This document shows positions 47,933-57,779 of a stretch of 64,000 nucleotides of DNA, piece after piece; the first letter of the stretch is position 1, and every line of letters starts with the position of its first letter. Origin of the DNA: Symbiodinium natans (lineage: Eukaryota > Sar > Dinophyceae > Suessiales > Symbiodiniaceae); the NCBI GenBank assembly GCA_905221605.1, contig CAJNDS010000111.1:97589-161588 (forward strand), given 5' to 3'. The notes under the pieces were generated by a model, which was not told where the DNA came from, made no database searches, and saw only the letters and a list, made by a program, of their open reading frames with translations. Both the position numbers and the translations under genes were made by a program.

Positions 47933-48016
47933 CTTGATGGCCGCACCCTGCAGTAGGTGCAGGAAGGATGGAGAGAAGAGCAGCTCGGAGGCGAACCTTC
48001 GCGCAAAGTCTGCGTA
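47933..48016 (-). CDS. Internal exon of an unassigned minus-strand gene
   Basis: 84 nt, 28 codons, phase 0 at both ends. Acceptor TTTTGCAG|T, donor ATCAAG|GTAAAC. Reads YADFARRFASELLFSPSFLH then LLQGAAIK, amphipathic helical. Not recognised. The GT donor is formed by a telomere-like repeat. Confidence 0.5.
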
Positions 48017-48090
48017 CTGCAAAAGATGGGGTGTAGGGCTTAGGGTTTCGAGGCAGGGCTTCAACACACTTGTCCGCGAGACCACGGGAC

Positions 48091-48140
48091 ACCCTAAACC
48101 CTAAACCCTAAACTCTAAACCCTAAACCCCAAACCCCAAA
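48091..48140. repeat. CCCTAAA array
   Basis: Perfect and near-perfect units (CCCTAAA, CTCTAAA, CCCCAAA), about 290 bases beyond the 3' end of the BTB gene. Confidence 0.9.
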
Positions 48141-48432
48141 GCACCGACCAAGGGACTAGGGGAGCCGAGCCACACCTTCAAACGAAACAAGCCCACGCCC
48201 CACCTTTTCAAAATACAAACCCTGGCCCACAGAAACAAAACAGAAACAAACAAAAGCAAACAAAAGCAAACAAAAAGAAAGTCGCCAAACTATGTCAGTC
48301 GTCTCGAATTGTTACCCTGCAGTGCGGCTGGTCGGTTTATATAGCGGGTTGGTAAAACAAAGCAAAGCCCTCGTCTCACCACACTGCCAGCTTTTCAGAG
48401 CCAGCCTCACTCGCAGGCCCGCAGCGAAACTG

Positions 48433-49500
48433 TCACAAGGTCCGGCTCTCGACCGTGAAGGTGTAGAGGTTCAGCGTCTCGGTGATGAAGTTCATGGTCT
48501 CGTGCGTGGCGTTGCTCCATCGGCTCTCGGGTCGAATCTCGCCCTGCTGGGCCTTCTTTCGCACAAAGGCCTCGCAATCCCCGATCATGGCCAGGTTGCT
48601 GTATTTCAGGGCGTACGCACACAGGGTCGCAAAGTTGTCGACCGACATCCTCCGCCTCATCTGGGCAACGAGTCCGGGGATCATAGTGTCCACCTGGTAC
48701 TTGTCGGCCATCTCAGCCGCCGTCGCGATCTCCTGGCAAGTGTACTCGTCTGGCAAGACGCCGCTGCAAAGCATGGACAAGAAGATGTCGACTGCGCCTG
48801 GCGGCTCGTCCAAAATGATCCGATGGTTGTCACCTTCTCGCCACGCCCTTTCTTTCAACATCGCCTTGAAAACCGGCGAGGCGTGGCAAAGCAGCACAGA
48901 ATGGGCTAGGAACACGCAGCGGAGACCTTTGTCCGTCATGGGCCGGCTGAGGACTGTGACGTCTGCGTACTCCGGCTCGTGGCAGATCTCCGCCCACATG
49001 TGGCCCGCAACTGACTGGACCACGGAAAAGCACTTTGGCCGTGCCAAGGCTGTCAGCAACTTCTGCATGGCTTTCAGCCGTGGCAAAAGCAAGGATTGCG
49101 GATCCAAGTCAGTCAGGAACTCTTGGCGACAGAAGGTGTGGACTGTGCGTATGAGGGACTGGGCGGAGGTCCCGGCAAGGATCAGGTCATCCCTCTCGAT
49201 CTGCACCCTTCCGAAGACCTTGCCGTGGGCATGCTGCTCGGGATCAGCGCCTTGCGAGATGCACCAGGACAGCAGCTCCAGCCGCTCTGAAAACTTCCGC
49301 TCAGGTTCATCGAAGTCCCAGATTGCACCAGCTACGATCGCCTGGAGAGGAGTACCATACTTCAGGCTCACCTGCTCCCAGTCGAAACAAGACGTGGCAC
49401 TTTGTACGAACTGCAAGTCGCCACGGAACAAGGCATTGAAGACGCGCTCTGAGGGCAGGGTCGGGTCAATCAGCGGCTTGTGTCGCTTTGTGGCGGCCAT
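48433..49500 (-). CDS. BTB/POZ-domain protein, intronless
   Basis: One uninterrupted 355-codon ORF. The start is taken at 49500 (MAATKRHKPLIDPTLPS) because a TCTTGCAG acceptor lies between it and the upstream in-frame ATG at 49533. Residues about 16-90 look like a degenerate ankyrin-like unit (RVFNALFRGDLQFVQSA, TPLQAIVAGAIWDF, LLSWCISQGADPEQ). Residues about 177-284 are a BTB domain: EYADVTVLS, then FLAHSVLLCHASPVFKAMLK, RIILDEPPGAVDIFLSMLCS and GVLPDEYTCQEIATAAEMAD. A short BACK-like helical segment follows (VDNFATLCAYALKYSNLAMI). BTB proteins are commonly dimeric adaptors for Cullin-3 ubiquitin ligases; that role here is inference. The lack of introns contrasts with the micro-exon genes nearby and suggests a processed-mRNA (retroposed) origin, but no spliced-leader relict is seen upstream. 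The plus-strand ORF opposite is a shadow. Confidence 0.88.
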   Translation of the reverse strand: MAATKRHKPLIDPTLPSERVFNALFRGDLQFVQSATSCFDWEQVSLKYGTPLQAIVAGAIWDFDEPERKFSERLELLSWCISQGADPEQHAHGKVFGRVQIERDDLILAGTSAQSLIRTVHTFCRQEFLTDLDPQSLLLPRLKAMQKLLTALARPKCFSVVQSVAGHMWAEICHEPEYADVTVLSRPMTDKGLRCVFLAHSVLLCHASPVFKAMLKERAWREGDNHRIILDEPPGAVDIFLSMLCSGVLPDEYTCQEIATAAEMADKYQVDTMIPGLVAQMRRRMSVDNFATLCAYALKYSNLAMIGDCEAFVRKKAQQGEIRPESRWSNATHETMNFITETLNLYTFTVESRTL

Positions 49501-50110
49501 CGGGGCGACAGGCCGCCTTCTGCAAGACCACAAGCAATTATGGCTCTTTCAGTGTGCACGTTCTTGCTATCATGCCAGGCTCAACGTGGTGCAAGTCTTG
49601 AGGTGTGTAGACTAAAGTGTACAACTGGGTCGCATTCAAGGAGCGGCAAGGCTACAAGCAGTTTTGATCTGCTGAAGATGCCGATCAAGACAAGCCTTGA
49701 AAAGGACAGCTTCTCTTGGGTTGGTCGGGGCTTAGGGTTTGGTTCACGGCTTAGGTGACAAATCTCACAATGGGCTTCCTGGGTACGCCACAACAAAGTA
49801 GGTTTAGGCCGTGCCTCATTCTTCCCATTTGTGGCCGAGTTCGGTACTTTGGGTCGTCTGTTGTTCAAACTTTTGTGAGGCCGCGATGAGCGCCATGCAG
49901 GTTGCCCCTACGTGGGCCCCAGGCACCCAAAAGCGAAACCCCATATGAACCCCTCTAAACCACCCTGGGAAGCCCTCCAGAACTCGACCCAAGAGTAACC
50001 TCGGGAGTAACAAAAAAAAACCTTTTTGGTTTAAGCTTATCAGGGAACCTAGGGCCCCAAAGAAGGCGCCGGGGGGGGGGGGGGGAATAAGGGCCTGCTC
50101 TGGATCCTAG

Positions 50111-50181
50111 TAACCCTAAACCCTAAACCCTAAACCCCAAACCCTAAACCCCAAACCCTAAACCCTAAAACCCTAAACCCT
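50111..50181. repeat. CCCTAAA array
   Basis: Nine to ten units with CCCCAAA variants, after a G-run at 50,072-50,086. Confidence 0.9.
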
Positions 50182-50324
50182 CGGAGCCTAGCTTCAGGCC
50201 GAGCCGCCAGGATGAGCCGCTCACGCTCGAGACCAGGTGAAAAGGCTCCAAGCACTGCGTCGGCGCCTCTTCCCCGTTTTTTTCTTTTTGTTTTTTCCTT
50301 CTTTTTTTTTGGGGGGGGGGGGGT

Positions 50325-50406
50325 TTATAGAGTTTCGGCTTTAGCGTTTAGGGTTTAGGGGTTCAGGGTTGAGGGTTGAGGGTTGAGGGTTTAGGGCTTA
50401 GGGCTT
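50325..50406. repeat. TTTAGGG/TTGAGGG array
   Basis: Follows a T-rich then G-run tract (50,277-50,325); includes three TTGAGGG units. Confidence 0.85.
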
Positions 50407-50525
50407 CCGCTGCCTCCGCCAGCCCGGCGAACAGCCCCGCATCCACGGCCACAGCACGGACGCCGCCCCCCTGCCGACGGGGCGTTCGCCCGCAAAGCGC
50501 AAGTTCGCACCCCACATGGCTACCC

Positions 50526-50588
50526 CCCTAAACCCTGAACCCTAAACCCTTTTGCAACAGGCCTAGACCCTAAACCCTAGACCCTAGA
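50526..50588. repeat. CCCTAAA/CCCTAGA array
   Basis: Two small groups separated by TTTTGCAACAGG. A short coding-like stretch on the plus strand (about 50,475-50,523, RSPAKRKFAPHMATP) lies just before it. Confidence 0.85.
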
Positions 50589-50922
50589 CACGCCAACATA
50601 CTGTTCATAAAGACGCGAATTGAAAGCGCCAAAGGGACGCAAGGAGCGTCCCTAAAAATACTTTGTTGGGGCGCGTTAATAGGAGTCTTTTTCACCATTC
50701 GTTTCACTTACTATGTTCTCTTACTAATAATATTTAGATGGGCCATAATTTATGCTATACTTTTCGGCCGGTCAATTAATAACTAGCAATCATATACGCG
50801 GGCTCACTTCAGAACCTGCGCCACTAAGGCATCCTTTTTTTCCATTTAAAGAGCACATAACTTCTAAACCCTGCTGGCATTTCCCGCAACAGACGTATGC
50901 AGAGATCTCTCTTGCCTGCAGG

Positions 50923-50987
50923 GCCAGAGCCTTGAAGCCGGCGGCGAGGGGGAACAGCGCCGCCAAAAGGCGAAGCATCTTAATCAT
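50923..50987 (-). CDS. N-terminal exon with signal peptide
   Basis: Minus-strand ATG at 50987 opens MIKMLRLLAALFPLAAGFKA then LALQ: basic residues, a hydrophobic core and small residues, as in a signal peptide. A GC donor (CTGCAG|GCAAGA) is possible at 50,922; otherwise the frame continues with REISAYVCCGKCQQGLEVMC to 50,790. Product not recognised. Confidence 0.4.
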
Positions 50988-51087
50988 TGGTACAGGGCTT
51001 TTTGGGGGGTCTTTTTGTGTAGAATTCTAAAGGGCTCATAAGGGAATTCTATTCCTAACAATTAGTATAGGGCTTTTTGGGGGGTTG
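50985..51087. repeat. Direct repeat of a G-rich 25-mer
   Basis: ATTGGTACAGGGCTTTTTGG(GGGGT) at about 50,987 recurs as ATTAGTATAGGGCTTTTTGG(GGGGT) at about 51,061. The bases between carry GAATTCTA and its near inverse. Member of the G-rich dispersed family. Confidence 0.6.
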
Positions 51088-51479
51088 GTGTCGGGAATAC
51101 TACTCACAGCTAATGACCGAGGTAAGAAGCTCACGCCATGGATGTATTCGGGCAGTATCTGGCTGGATCTTCATCATGTTTAAGGGCATCTTCCTTTTCG
51201 TCTTGCTAGGGACAGTCGAGCTTAGTCAGTCCTTGTCGCCATGCCACTACACATTTATGGTAAGCCAATGCTGTCAAGAGCCATGAGCAACCACAAGCTT
51301 ACTCTCCCCCTGCCGCGTTGAGCCTACTAATCATTATGGGGCTCTATATTCGGGGTCCCTCTGGGAGACTCCTGCTCCAGGGCAGTCCACGCCGGAAACG
51401 CTGCGAAAGCTTTGGCAATGCATGCCAAAGTATATACTGGAAGATGTGCAGATATGCCTGTATATATGTACGCATAGAC

Positions 51480-51595
51480 ATATACGAATATGTCGTGTTT
51501 TCTATAAATATATATATATGTGTGTGTATATATATACATACATATACATTCATACATCTCTGTAGCTACATATGCACATATATCTAAACATTTAT
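51480..51595. repeat. TA/TATACA-rich microsatellite
   Basis: ATATATATATGTGTGTGTAT followed by TACATACATATACATTCATA words. Confidence 0.85.
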
Positions 51596-51689
51596 TTGCA
51601 CCATTGAAAGGTGAGTTGCACGAACAAGCCTAAGCTGGAGCACGGGCCAAGGACCCTGGAACTGCGAGTCGTGGGAACATGCGGTAACC

Positions 51690-51780
51690 CATTTTCCAGC
51701 TGGACACCGTCAAGGCCGCACACAGTGCAGCTCTCGCGACGAAGTCCCAGAATCCGTGCCAGCCGCTCGTTTTGTGGCGG
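51690..51780 (-). CDS. Possible exon
   Basis: Minus frame NERLARILGLRRESCTVCGL then DGVQLENG. Natural composition with a CxxC. The plus strand further right (51,878-52,028, RRLSVEQPGRLEALVHVFST, ending in a stop) is also coding-like, so the two may be parts of different genes. Confidence 0.3.
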
Positions 51781-52617
51781 TGGCTTTTTCGTTGGGCTTA
51801 CGTGCTGCAAAGTCCATCCTGCTTCAGAACTGATGTTTGGAGCTCGGGTGGCGCAAGTCCAGATCAACTGCCAAGCCCCAAGAACCAGAACAAAGACGAC
51901 TGAGCGTAGAACAGCCCGGCAGATTGGAAGCGCTTGTACATGTGTTTAGCACAGATTTAGCAGAACAGAAGGCCTTCTGCAAACCGCATCCGAGCCCAAC
52001 ACGCCGGGAATACCGCAGGAACATGTAGGGTTTGGGGCCATGGACCCCGGAAAACTCCTGCGGCCCCCCCGGTCTTTCGTCCTAGGAGACGAAAACGGGG
52101 GCGAAATGTAAGGTACATGATCCCAATCATAAGCTTCATGCGGTGTTGATCATTCGGCCCCCAAAGAAACGATGATCTGCATGAGAAGGCAACGCCGTGG
52201 GGCTCGCGTTTTCACGCATCATCCCAAGCAGCGCAACACACTCCCCAGCAAAGGCGTCCATGCCTATGCCTCAGTCAGAGTTAAGAACTCTGCCTTTCAA
52301 GCAAAACGGTGGCGACCAACAAACAAAAACAACATCTGAAAAGTACACATGTTGGGCCTCGCTGAACCATAAGACACCATCGATTCGGACAGAGGGGCTG
52401 CATAACTGCCAGGCTCCACCCTTCAAACTTCAAACCCCATTCAAGCGCACAGGCCTACGTGGGTCCTCAGCAGCACCAGCACAGGCCTGTGCTCGAGCTC
52501 GCAGAAACTAGTGGATTGGGAACCTACTGGACTGCTGTTCTTGTAGGTGTGCCGAAACCTGCACACACACACACACACACAGAGCCACACCCACACCCAC
52601 CCAAACGCACACGAACA

Positions 52618-52771
52618 CGCACACCAGCACACCAGCACACCAGCACACCAGCACACCAGCACACCAGCACACCAGCACACCAGCACACCAGCACACCAGC
52701 ACACCAGCACACCAGCACACCAGCACACCAGCACACCAGCACACCAGCACACCAGCACACCAGCACACCAG
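52618..52771. repeat. ACACCAGC octanucleotide minisatellite
   Basis: About 19 near-perfect copies of an 8-base unit, preceded by CA and CCCACA stretches. Because 8 is not a multiple of 3, each open frame gives an 8-residue period (for example HTSTPAHQ, CWCAGVLV); these frames are artefacts. Confidence 0.95.
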
Positions 52772-52774
52772 CAA

Positions 52775-52915
52775 GAGAGATGCACAGCTGCAGCAGCTGA
52801 GACGCCAAATGCCACTGCATGATGGTTCCAGCCCGCGAAACGGTGGAAGCCTACAAGCCCTCAACGGCCTGGCGAAGTCACGGGCACAGTGGCCACAGCA
52901 TCCTGGTCGGGATGC
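52775..52915 (+). CDS. Possible exon after minisatellite
   Basis: Begins at or just inside the end of the octamer array and reads RDAQLQQLRRQMPLHDGSSP then SLQALNGLAKSRAQWPQHPG. A GC donor (GCACAG|GCACC) leads directly into CCCTAAA repeats (52,923-52,950). Product not recognised. Confidence 0.4.
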
Positions 52916-53670
52916 ACAGGCACCTAAACCCTAAACCCTAACCCCTAAGCGTCTGGTTCGTCTCCACCCCGGCCCGGGGGCGCCCGAGGTTGTCTTGGTC
53001 AACATCCCTACACCTGCCCGCAGCCCTGAAGCCTAAACAGCCCTAAGCCCACTTAATTCCGAATCCTTACCTGGGAGACCCTCCAACGGCCAACGGTCTT
53101 GTGGTCCATAGGGGTCCAATTTCTGCCACTGCCATGAATTTCTGCACCCGGACCCTAAACTCTAAACCCAATTTGCTAAACTTCTAAACCTCCTACAGAA
53201 CCCGACTGGCCTCGATGCACGGCGATGCATCGGGGTGGGTACCTGCCAGCGACAAAAAGTCGGGCAGCACGCCAGCTTCGAATTGGTCACCAGTTACCTT
53301 CAAGTTCTGTGATTTCATGTCATTTCCCAGCGCAGGTTCCCTGAAGTGAAGGCCCTATGCGTTGAGCACTTTCTTTCTCTCATCTCTGGGAGTGTTAAAG
53401 AGGGAGCCTTTCGATTCTGATACACCTCCGTCCCCTAGTTCTCCCAGGGATCTTCATGCAGATTACCGCCGATACAGACAGCTGGTTGCGCTATCTCGTA
53501 ACTTTCAATGTAGTCTTTCCCTTGAACCCTGAACCTCACCCCCCACCAAATCTAACCCGAAAACCCCCAAGCTCAGCGTGGGCCGGACCGAAACATCGAA
53601 AAAGCGCACCTGGAGGGCTGTCGGCACCATCGATGCCAGTCTGGCACGGACCACAGCTTGCAGACTTTTT

Positions 53671-53704
53671 TCCTAAACCCTAAACCCTAAACCCTAAACC
53701 TTAG
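53671..53704. repeat. CCCTAAA array then G-run
   Basis: Four perfect units, followed by a G-run at 53,705-53,717. A coding-like plus segment (SVGRTETSKKRTWRAVGTID) precedes it at about 53,573-53,665. Confidence 0.85.
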
Positions 53705-53719
53705 GGGGGGGGGGGGGGT

Positions 53720-54970
53720 TGGGGTTGGGGTTGAGGGCTTCTCTTGGGGGAGCTCCGGCTCCCGAAGGCCAGGGATCCTCTGGTCTGAAGCAGCGAAGAA
53801 GCAGTGAGGTGCTGGTCTAAAGAACCTTAAGCGAGTTGCCATAATCCATCTTATGTACCATCTCTTGAATATTCATATTTTGGCATCTGAAGTAACAGCA
53901 ACTACAATCCTTAGCCAGCAGCCCTGATACGCAGCACCCTACAAGAATCTTTGCAGCCTTTCGGGCTTTCGCACAAGAGTGGCCCTGACAAGCGCTCCTA
54001 GGATCACTATACAAGCTCGACCGAGCCAGTCTTTTGCCTTGGCGTCGCTGGCGTCACTGGGGTAGCCGTCCTGGCTTGCAATCGGTCAAAACAGCTTGAA
54101 CCCTTGTAAACCCCAAACCCCAAACCCTAAAGCCCTTAAAGCAGGCTGGCCTCACGCCGACCAAGCCCTAAAGCTCAAGACCCAAACCCAACCCACGCCC
54201 ATCGCTCAGCCCTACCCAAAGCGATTGTGTGGGCCCAAATCGCCCCAGCTGGCCCCATTCTTCCCACCTCGGTGGTGTAGCCCGAGGGCGAAGCTTCCTC
54301 CACCTCAGGGTTTAGGGGTTAGGGTTTTGGATGTGTCGAATCTTGGGCTCTTTAGCCCAAGGCCCATACCACAAGAACGCAACGTCTCTCTCTCTCTCTC
54401 TCTCTAGACCCGAAACCCTCAACCCTTGAAGCCCCCTAAACCCCCCCCCCCCCCCAAACCCTCCAAACCCCCCACACCCAGCCCCCCTAAACCAGCCTTG
54501 GCCGGGGCCCGGAGCTGGGCTTCTGTCTGCAGCACGCTGGCGACGGGGATGGGCACGCCGTCCTGTGGGTTTCTGGAGGCTTTGTAGGTGCCAGGGTTTT
54601 GTTTTGCCACCTGCCTCGCTGACCTCTCGGACACTGCGGGTGTCAGGGTTTAGTGCTTCGGGTTTAGGGTTTAAGGTCTTCTTTCCCTTGGTGCACTTCT
54701 CGATTTGTTTAAGTTTAGGATTTAGGGCCATTTTTTTGGGGGGAGGGGGGGCTTGGGGAGGTTTGAGGGTTTGTGGGGTTCATGGGGCTTCGGTTTTTTT
54801 GGTTTGCCTCCTGCCTAGCTGAACGAAGTCCACTTTGCAGAGAATGTGGTACAATTTACTTGCAAAAAAGGTGGCTACTACCCTAGCAGCCCACCAGCCC
54901 ACGCCCAAAACCATAGGCTAACCACAACCAGGCACAACTGCAAATTTAGGGGCCCTGGGCTTGGTTCATT
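53720..54970. other. Mixed repeats with weak coding signals
   Basis: Holds CCCCAAA/CCCTAAA words (54,110-54,135), TC and C runs (54,384-54,454), and a minus-strand coding-like piece at about 54,500-54,600 (GTYKASRNPQDGVPIPVASV) which may be an exon. Copies of a motif that follows TTTAGGG repeats elsewhere lie at 54,596-54,640 and 54,795-54,845. Confidence 0.4.
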
Positions 54971-54974
54971 GCCC

Positions 54975-55450
54975 TTAAGCGGATCCAGCTGCCTTTGCTT
55001 TAGCCCTTTGGGGGTGAGCGCTTCGGGTGAGGCTGGCTGAAGCAGAGGGGGGGAGCTCCCGGTGGAGCTCATGGCTGCGCTGGTCGACAGCGCTTCGCCA
55101 GCGCCGGAACTCGGCGGGCAGCAGCAGCGTCCTGGGAGTCTTCAGCGGATTTAGGGTTTAGGGCTTATGGGGTTTAAGGTGCAGGGTTTAAGGTTTAGGG
55201 TTTAGGGTTTGGGTTTAGGGTTTAGGGTTTAGTTAGGGTGTCTTGCACAAGAAAGGCTCCCAAGAGCACAGCGACTTGAGATGAGAGCGGGCGGGCGGGG
55301 ACCCCAAGGCTTCCTGCATCAGAGCCGCATGACCCACCTGGGGAGGAAGGGGATGTGCGGTTCCACCGCCTGCGTGGAGGTGAAGGTCACTCCCTTTCCG
55401 TCGGGGTCCTCCAGAGGGAGAGAGAGGGAAAGCGAGTCATCAAACAGAAT
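54975..55450 (-). CDS. C-terminal exons of an unassigned minus-strand gene
   Basis: Exon 55450-55338 reads ILFDDSLSLSLPLEDPDGKG then VTFTSTQAVEPHIPFLP and ends CCCCAG|GTGGGT. Exon 55131-54975 starts CCCAG|G, restores the frame (AG + G = Arg) and reads TLLLPAEFRRWRSAVDQRSH then ELHRELPPSASAS, ending KAKAAGSA and TAA. The 206-base intron 55337-55132 is GT-AG and contains a whole TTTAGGG array (55,149-55,240). The polypyrimidine stretch at 55,455-55,470 (minus strand) supports the upstream acceptor. Product not recognised; basic helical C-terminus. Upstream exons are unknown. Confidence 0.5.
55149..55240. repeat. TTTAGGG array inside an intron
   Basis: Degenerate TTTAGGG/TTTAAGG units filling nearly half of the intron between the two exons above. 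Confidence 0.9.
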
Positions 55451-55459
55451 CTCAGGGGA

Positions 55460-57740
55460 GACAAAAAAAAAACCAAGCCCAGCGCAGCTTAGAGAACAGC
55501 AGGAACCCAACAGCTTGGGGCAAGACTTGTCGGGTCAAGGCTGGTCCGGCCCAGATCAAGAACGCTACGAGCGGTGCAGAGCATCGTTGGCAGATGTTCT
55601 TGTGGGGCCTTTGCTTGAGGAATCTTATTGTTCTAATCGACCCCTTTTGCCTAAACCCTAACCCTAAACCCCAATGCAGAATCGACCTGCAATGAGAACC
55701 CAACGGCGCATCCTGCATGAGACAATGGGAAGCCATGTACCTTGGCGTCTCCCAGTGCCTAAGCCCTACAAACCCTGAGCGCTCAACCCTAAAACCCCAA
55801 GTGATGCGGCGAAAAAACTCTCAACATATACGACTGCTTTGAGACACCCACGACCCGGCACCTACACGGAGAAACACAAGCATCTCACATGACACCTTGG
55901 GCAGTGCCTCTTGGGCAGCATACCCCCCCCCCCCCCTTAGAGCTACAAACGGCACGCGCTTGGCTGCCACGTCGCTGTGTTGCTCGGACTGCCCGTGTGG
56001 GTGGACACAGGCTGTTGCTGGCAGAGCGGGTGTAGAACCTCGCGGTGGGTGGGCTCCTTGTCAGCCCTTTTCGGCCCTTTTCAGCCTTCATGCACTTCAA
56101 GAGGCTTCGTATCTTGAGGCAAGACTGCCCCCCCAAACAGACATGCCAGATGTAGCCCAAGCTTGGGCTAGACGGAACTCCCAGCTTCTTCCCAAAAGTC
56201 TGCCGGGCGGCATTATGCCTCGACCACTTTCCTGGGCACAAACACTTGTCCAAAGCTACATTCCAACTTCCGTACGGGGAGCCACCTTAACCCTGAACCG
56301 TACACTTCCTGGCGTTCCCATTGCCATCACTGTGGCCTTTTGTGGTTCACAAGGGGCGCAAGCATCGAAAAGGGAGTCTCTCCAGCCACTCAGGTTTATG
56401 ACGCAGCTCGATGAACCCACTACGTAGAGCCAATCTCACCAAAAACACACAAGACCTGATCAAGGCGTAGGCTCCCCATAGCTGTAAACCCTTAACCCTC
56501 TTAAGACTGAGGCACCGAAACAACAGGAGGCACCCAAATCGCCTTTACCTGCTGCAGGCACCCAAACTTAAACCATTAAGCCCTTGGCCAGGGCGCGTGG
56601 CACAAAGTGGCGTGGTACAAGAAGAAATCCTCGGCTCTCTCCCCTCTCTCTTCTTCTGCTGCAGAGCGTGAAGGCCAGGGAAGGGGAGGGAGTTCCTGAT
56701 CAACGCGCACTGGGGGCGCCCGAAGTGTCCAAGGTCTTTCTTTCTTTGGGGCATGGAGGGGAGCCCAGGGTGAAAAAGTGTGTGCACGTTTTAGGCGGAA
56801 GTAACAGCAATACTAAAAACAGCAGAACACCGTACGGAACGTGCATACACTGTCTGCTTTGTGCGGGGAGTAGGGCAAAAACGTGCATGGTACATGGCTC
56901 TCTCTCTCTCGCTCTCTCTCCCTCCCCCTCTCACTCTTTTTTTCTTTCTTTCTTGGGTGACCCCCTGCGCACTCAGCGCACCCCTCTCTCTCTCTCTCTC
57001 TCTCGCTCCCTCTCTCTCGCGCTCGCTCTCTGTGTCTCTCCCTCTCCCTCTCCGAGCCCTGCTTTCTCTGCAGCCTTCAAGGAAGCCCTCAAGACTCCAG
57101 ACTGTGAAGCCCGAATCCGACGAGACATCTAAGTTGATCCTTGGCTCCCGATCCGTCAGCGGTGGCACCTTGCAAGCTTGAGGCCCCCAGAAAGTGAAAG
57201 TGAAGTGTGGATGCAAAAGCTGCACAAACTGGGGAGGAGGGGGGGGGGGGGGGGGGGGGGGGGTGATATCATCTACAGCTTGCACAACTGAGCTGGGTCC
57301 GGGTGGCATGGAGGAGGCCGTAGACGATATCATTGGACTGCACGTTGTACCTGAGCTTTCGTGGGACTTCGACTCACAGCTCAGAAAAGCCCAAGCGAGG
57401 TGAGCACAAGCCACGGTCCTTCTTAGGTCTTGGAACGTGGACACCCGAAACCCCTTGACTGTACATAACCAGCCCTCCGAGATCGGAAAGCCTCATGCTC
57501 AATTCGAAACCCGAAGCGCCCTACAGCCTGAGCCCCCAACCCTCAAGCCCTTCTTTGCCCTGAACCGCGAACCCTAAAGCCTAAACCCCGCCACCACGGC
57601 GCATCACCCGGAAGCTGTCCATCTGCTTGTCCCAGAGCCCGCGGTCGGCAAAGTTTGAGAAGCAGTGGGCCACCTGGGCTCCGGAAGCTTGGGCTTCAGG
57701 GTTTCTGGCTTCGGGTTTCGGGTTTCGGGTTTAGGGCTTC
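55460..57740. other. Region without firm genes
   Basis: Contains CCCTAAA words (55,653-55,672), a C-run (55,923-55,936), CT-rich tracts (56,898-57,055) and a G-run (57,238-57,262). A plus-strand stretch at 57,305-57,400 (GGMEEAVDDIIGLHVVPELS) is coding-like but the minus strand is open as well. Confidence 0.35.
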
Positions 57741-57779
57741 GGGTTTAGGGTTTCAGGGTTTTTGCCACTTCATGCAGGG

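Noticed and set aside
48482-49615. 377-codon plus-strand ORF
   Set aside because: It is the antisense shadow of the BTB gene, which carries a recognisable domain on the minus strand.
52441-52864. Cys/Trp/Val repeat proteins (CWCAGVLV) and HTSTPAHQ repeats
   Set aside because: An 8-base unit read in any frame gives an 8-residue repeat; several frames on both strands are open at once.
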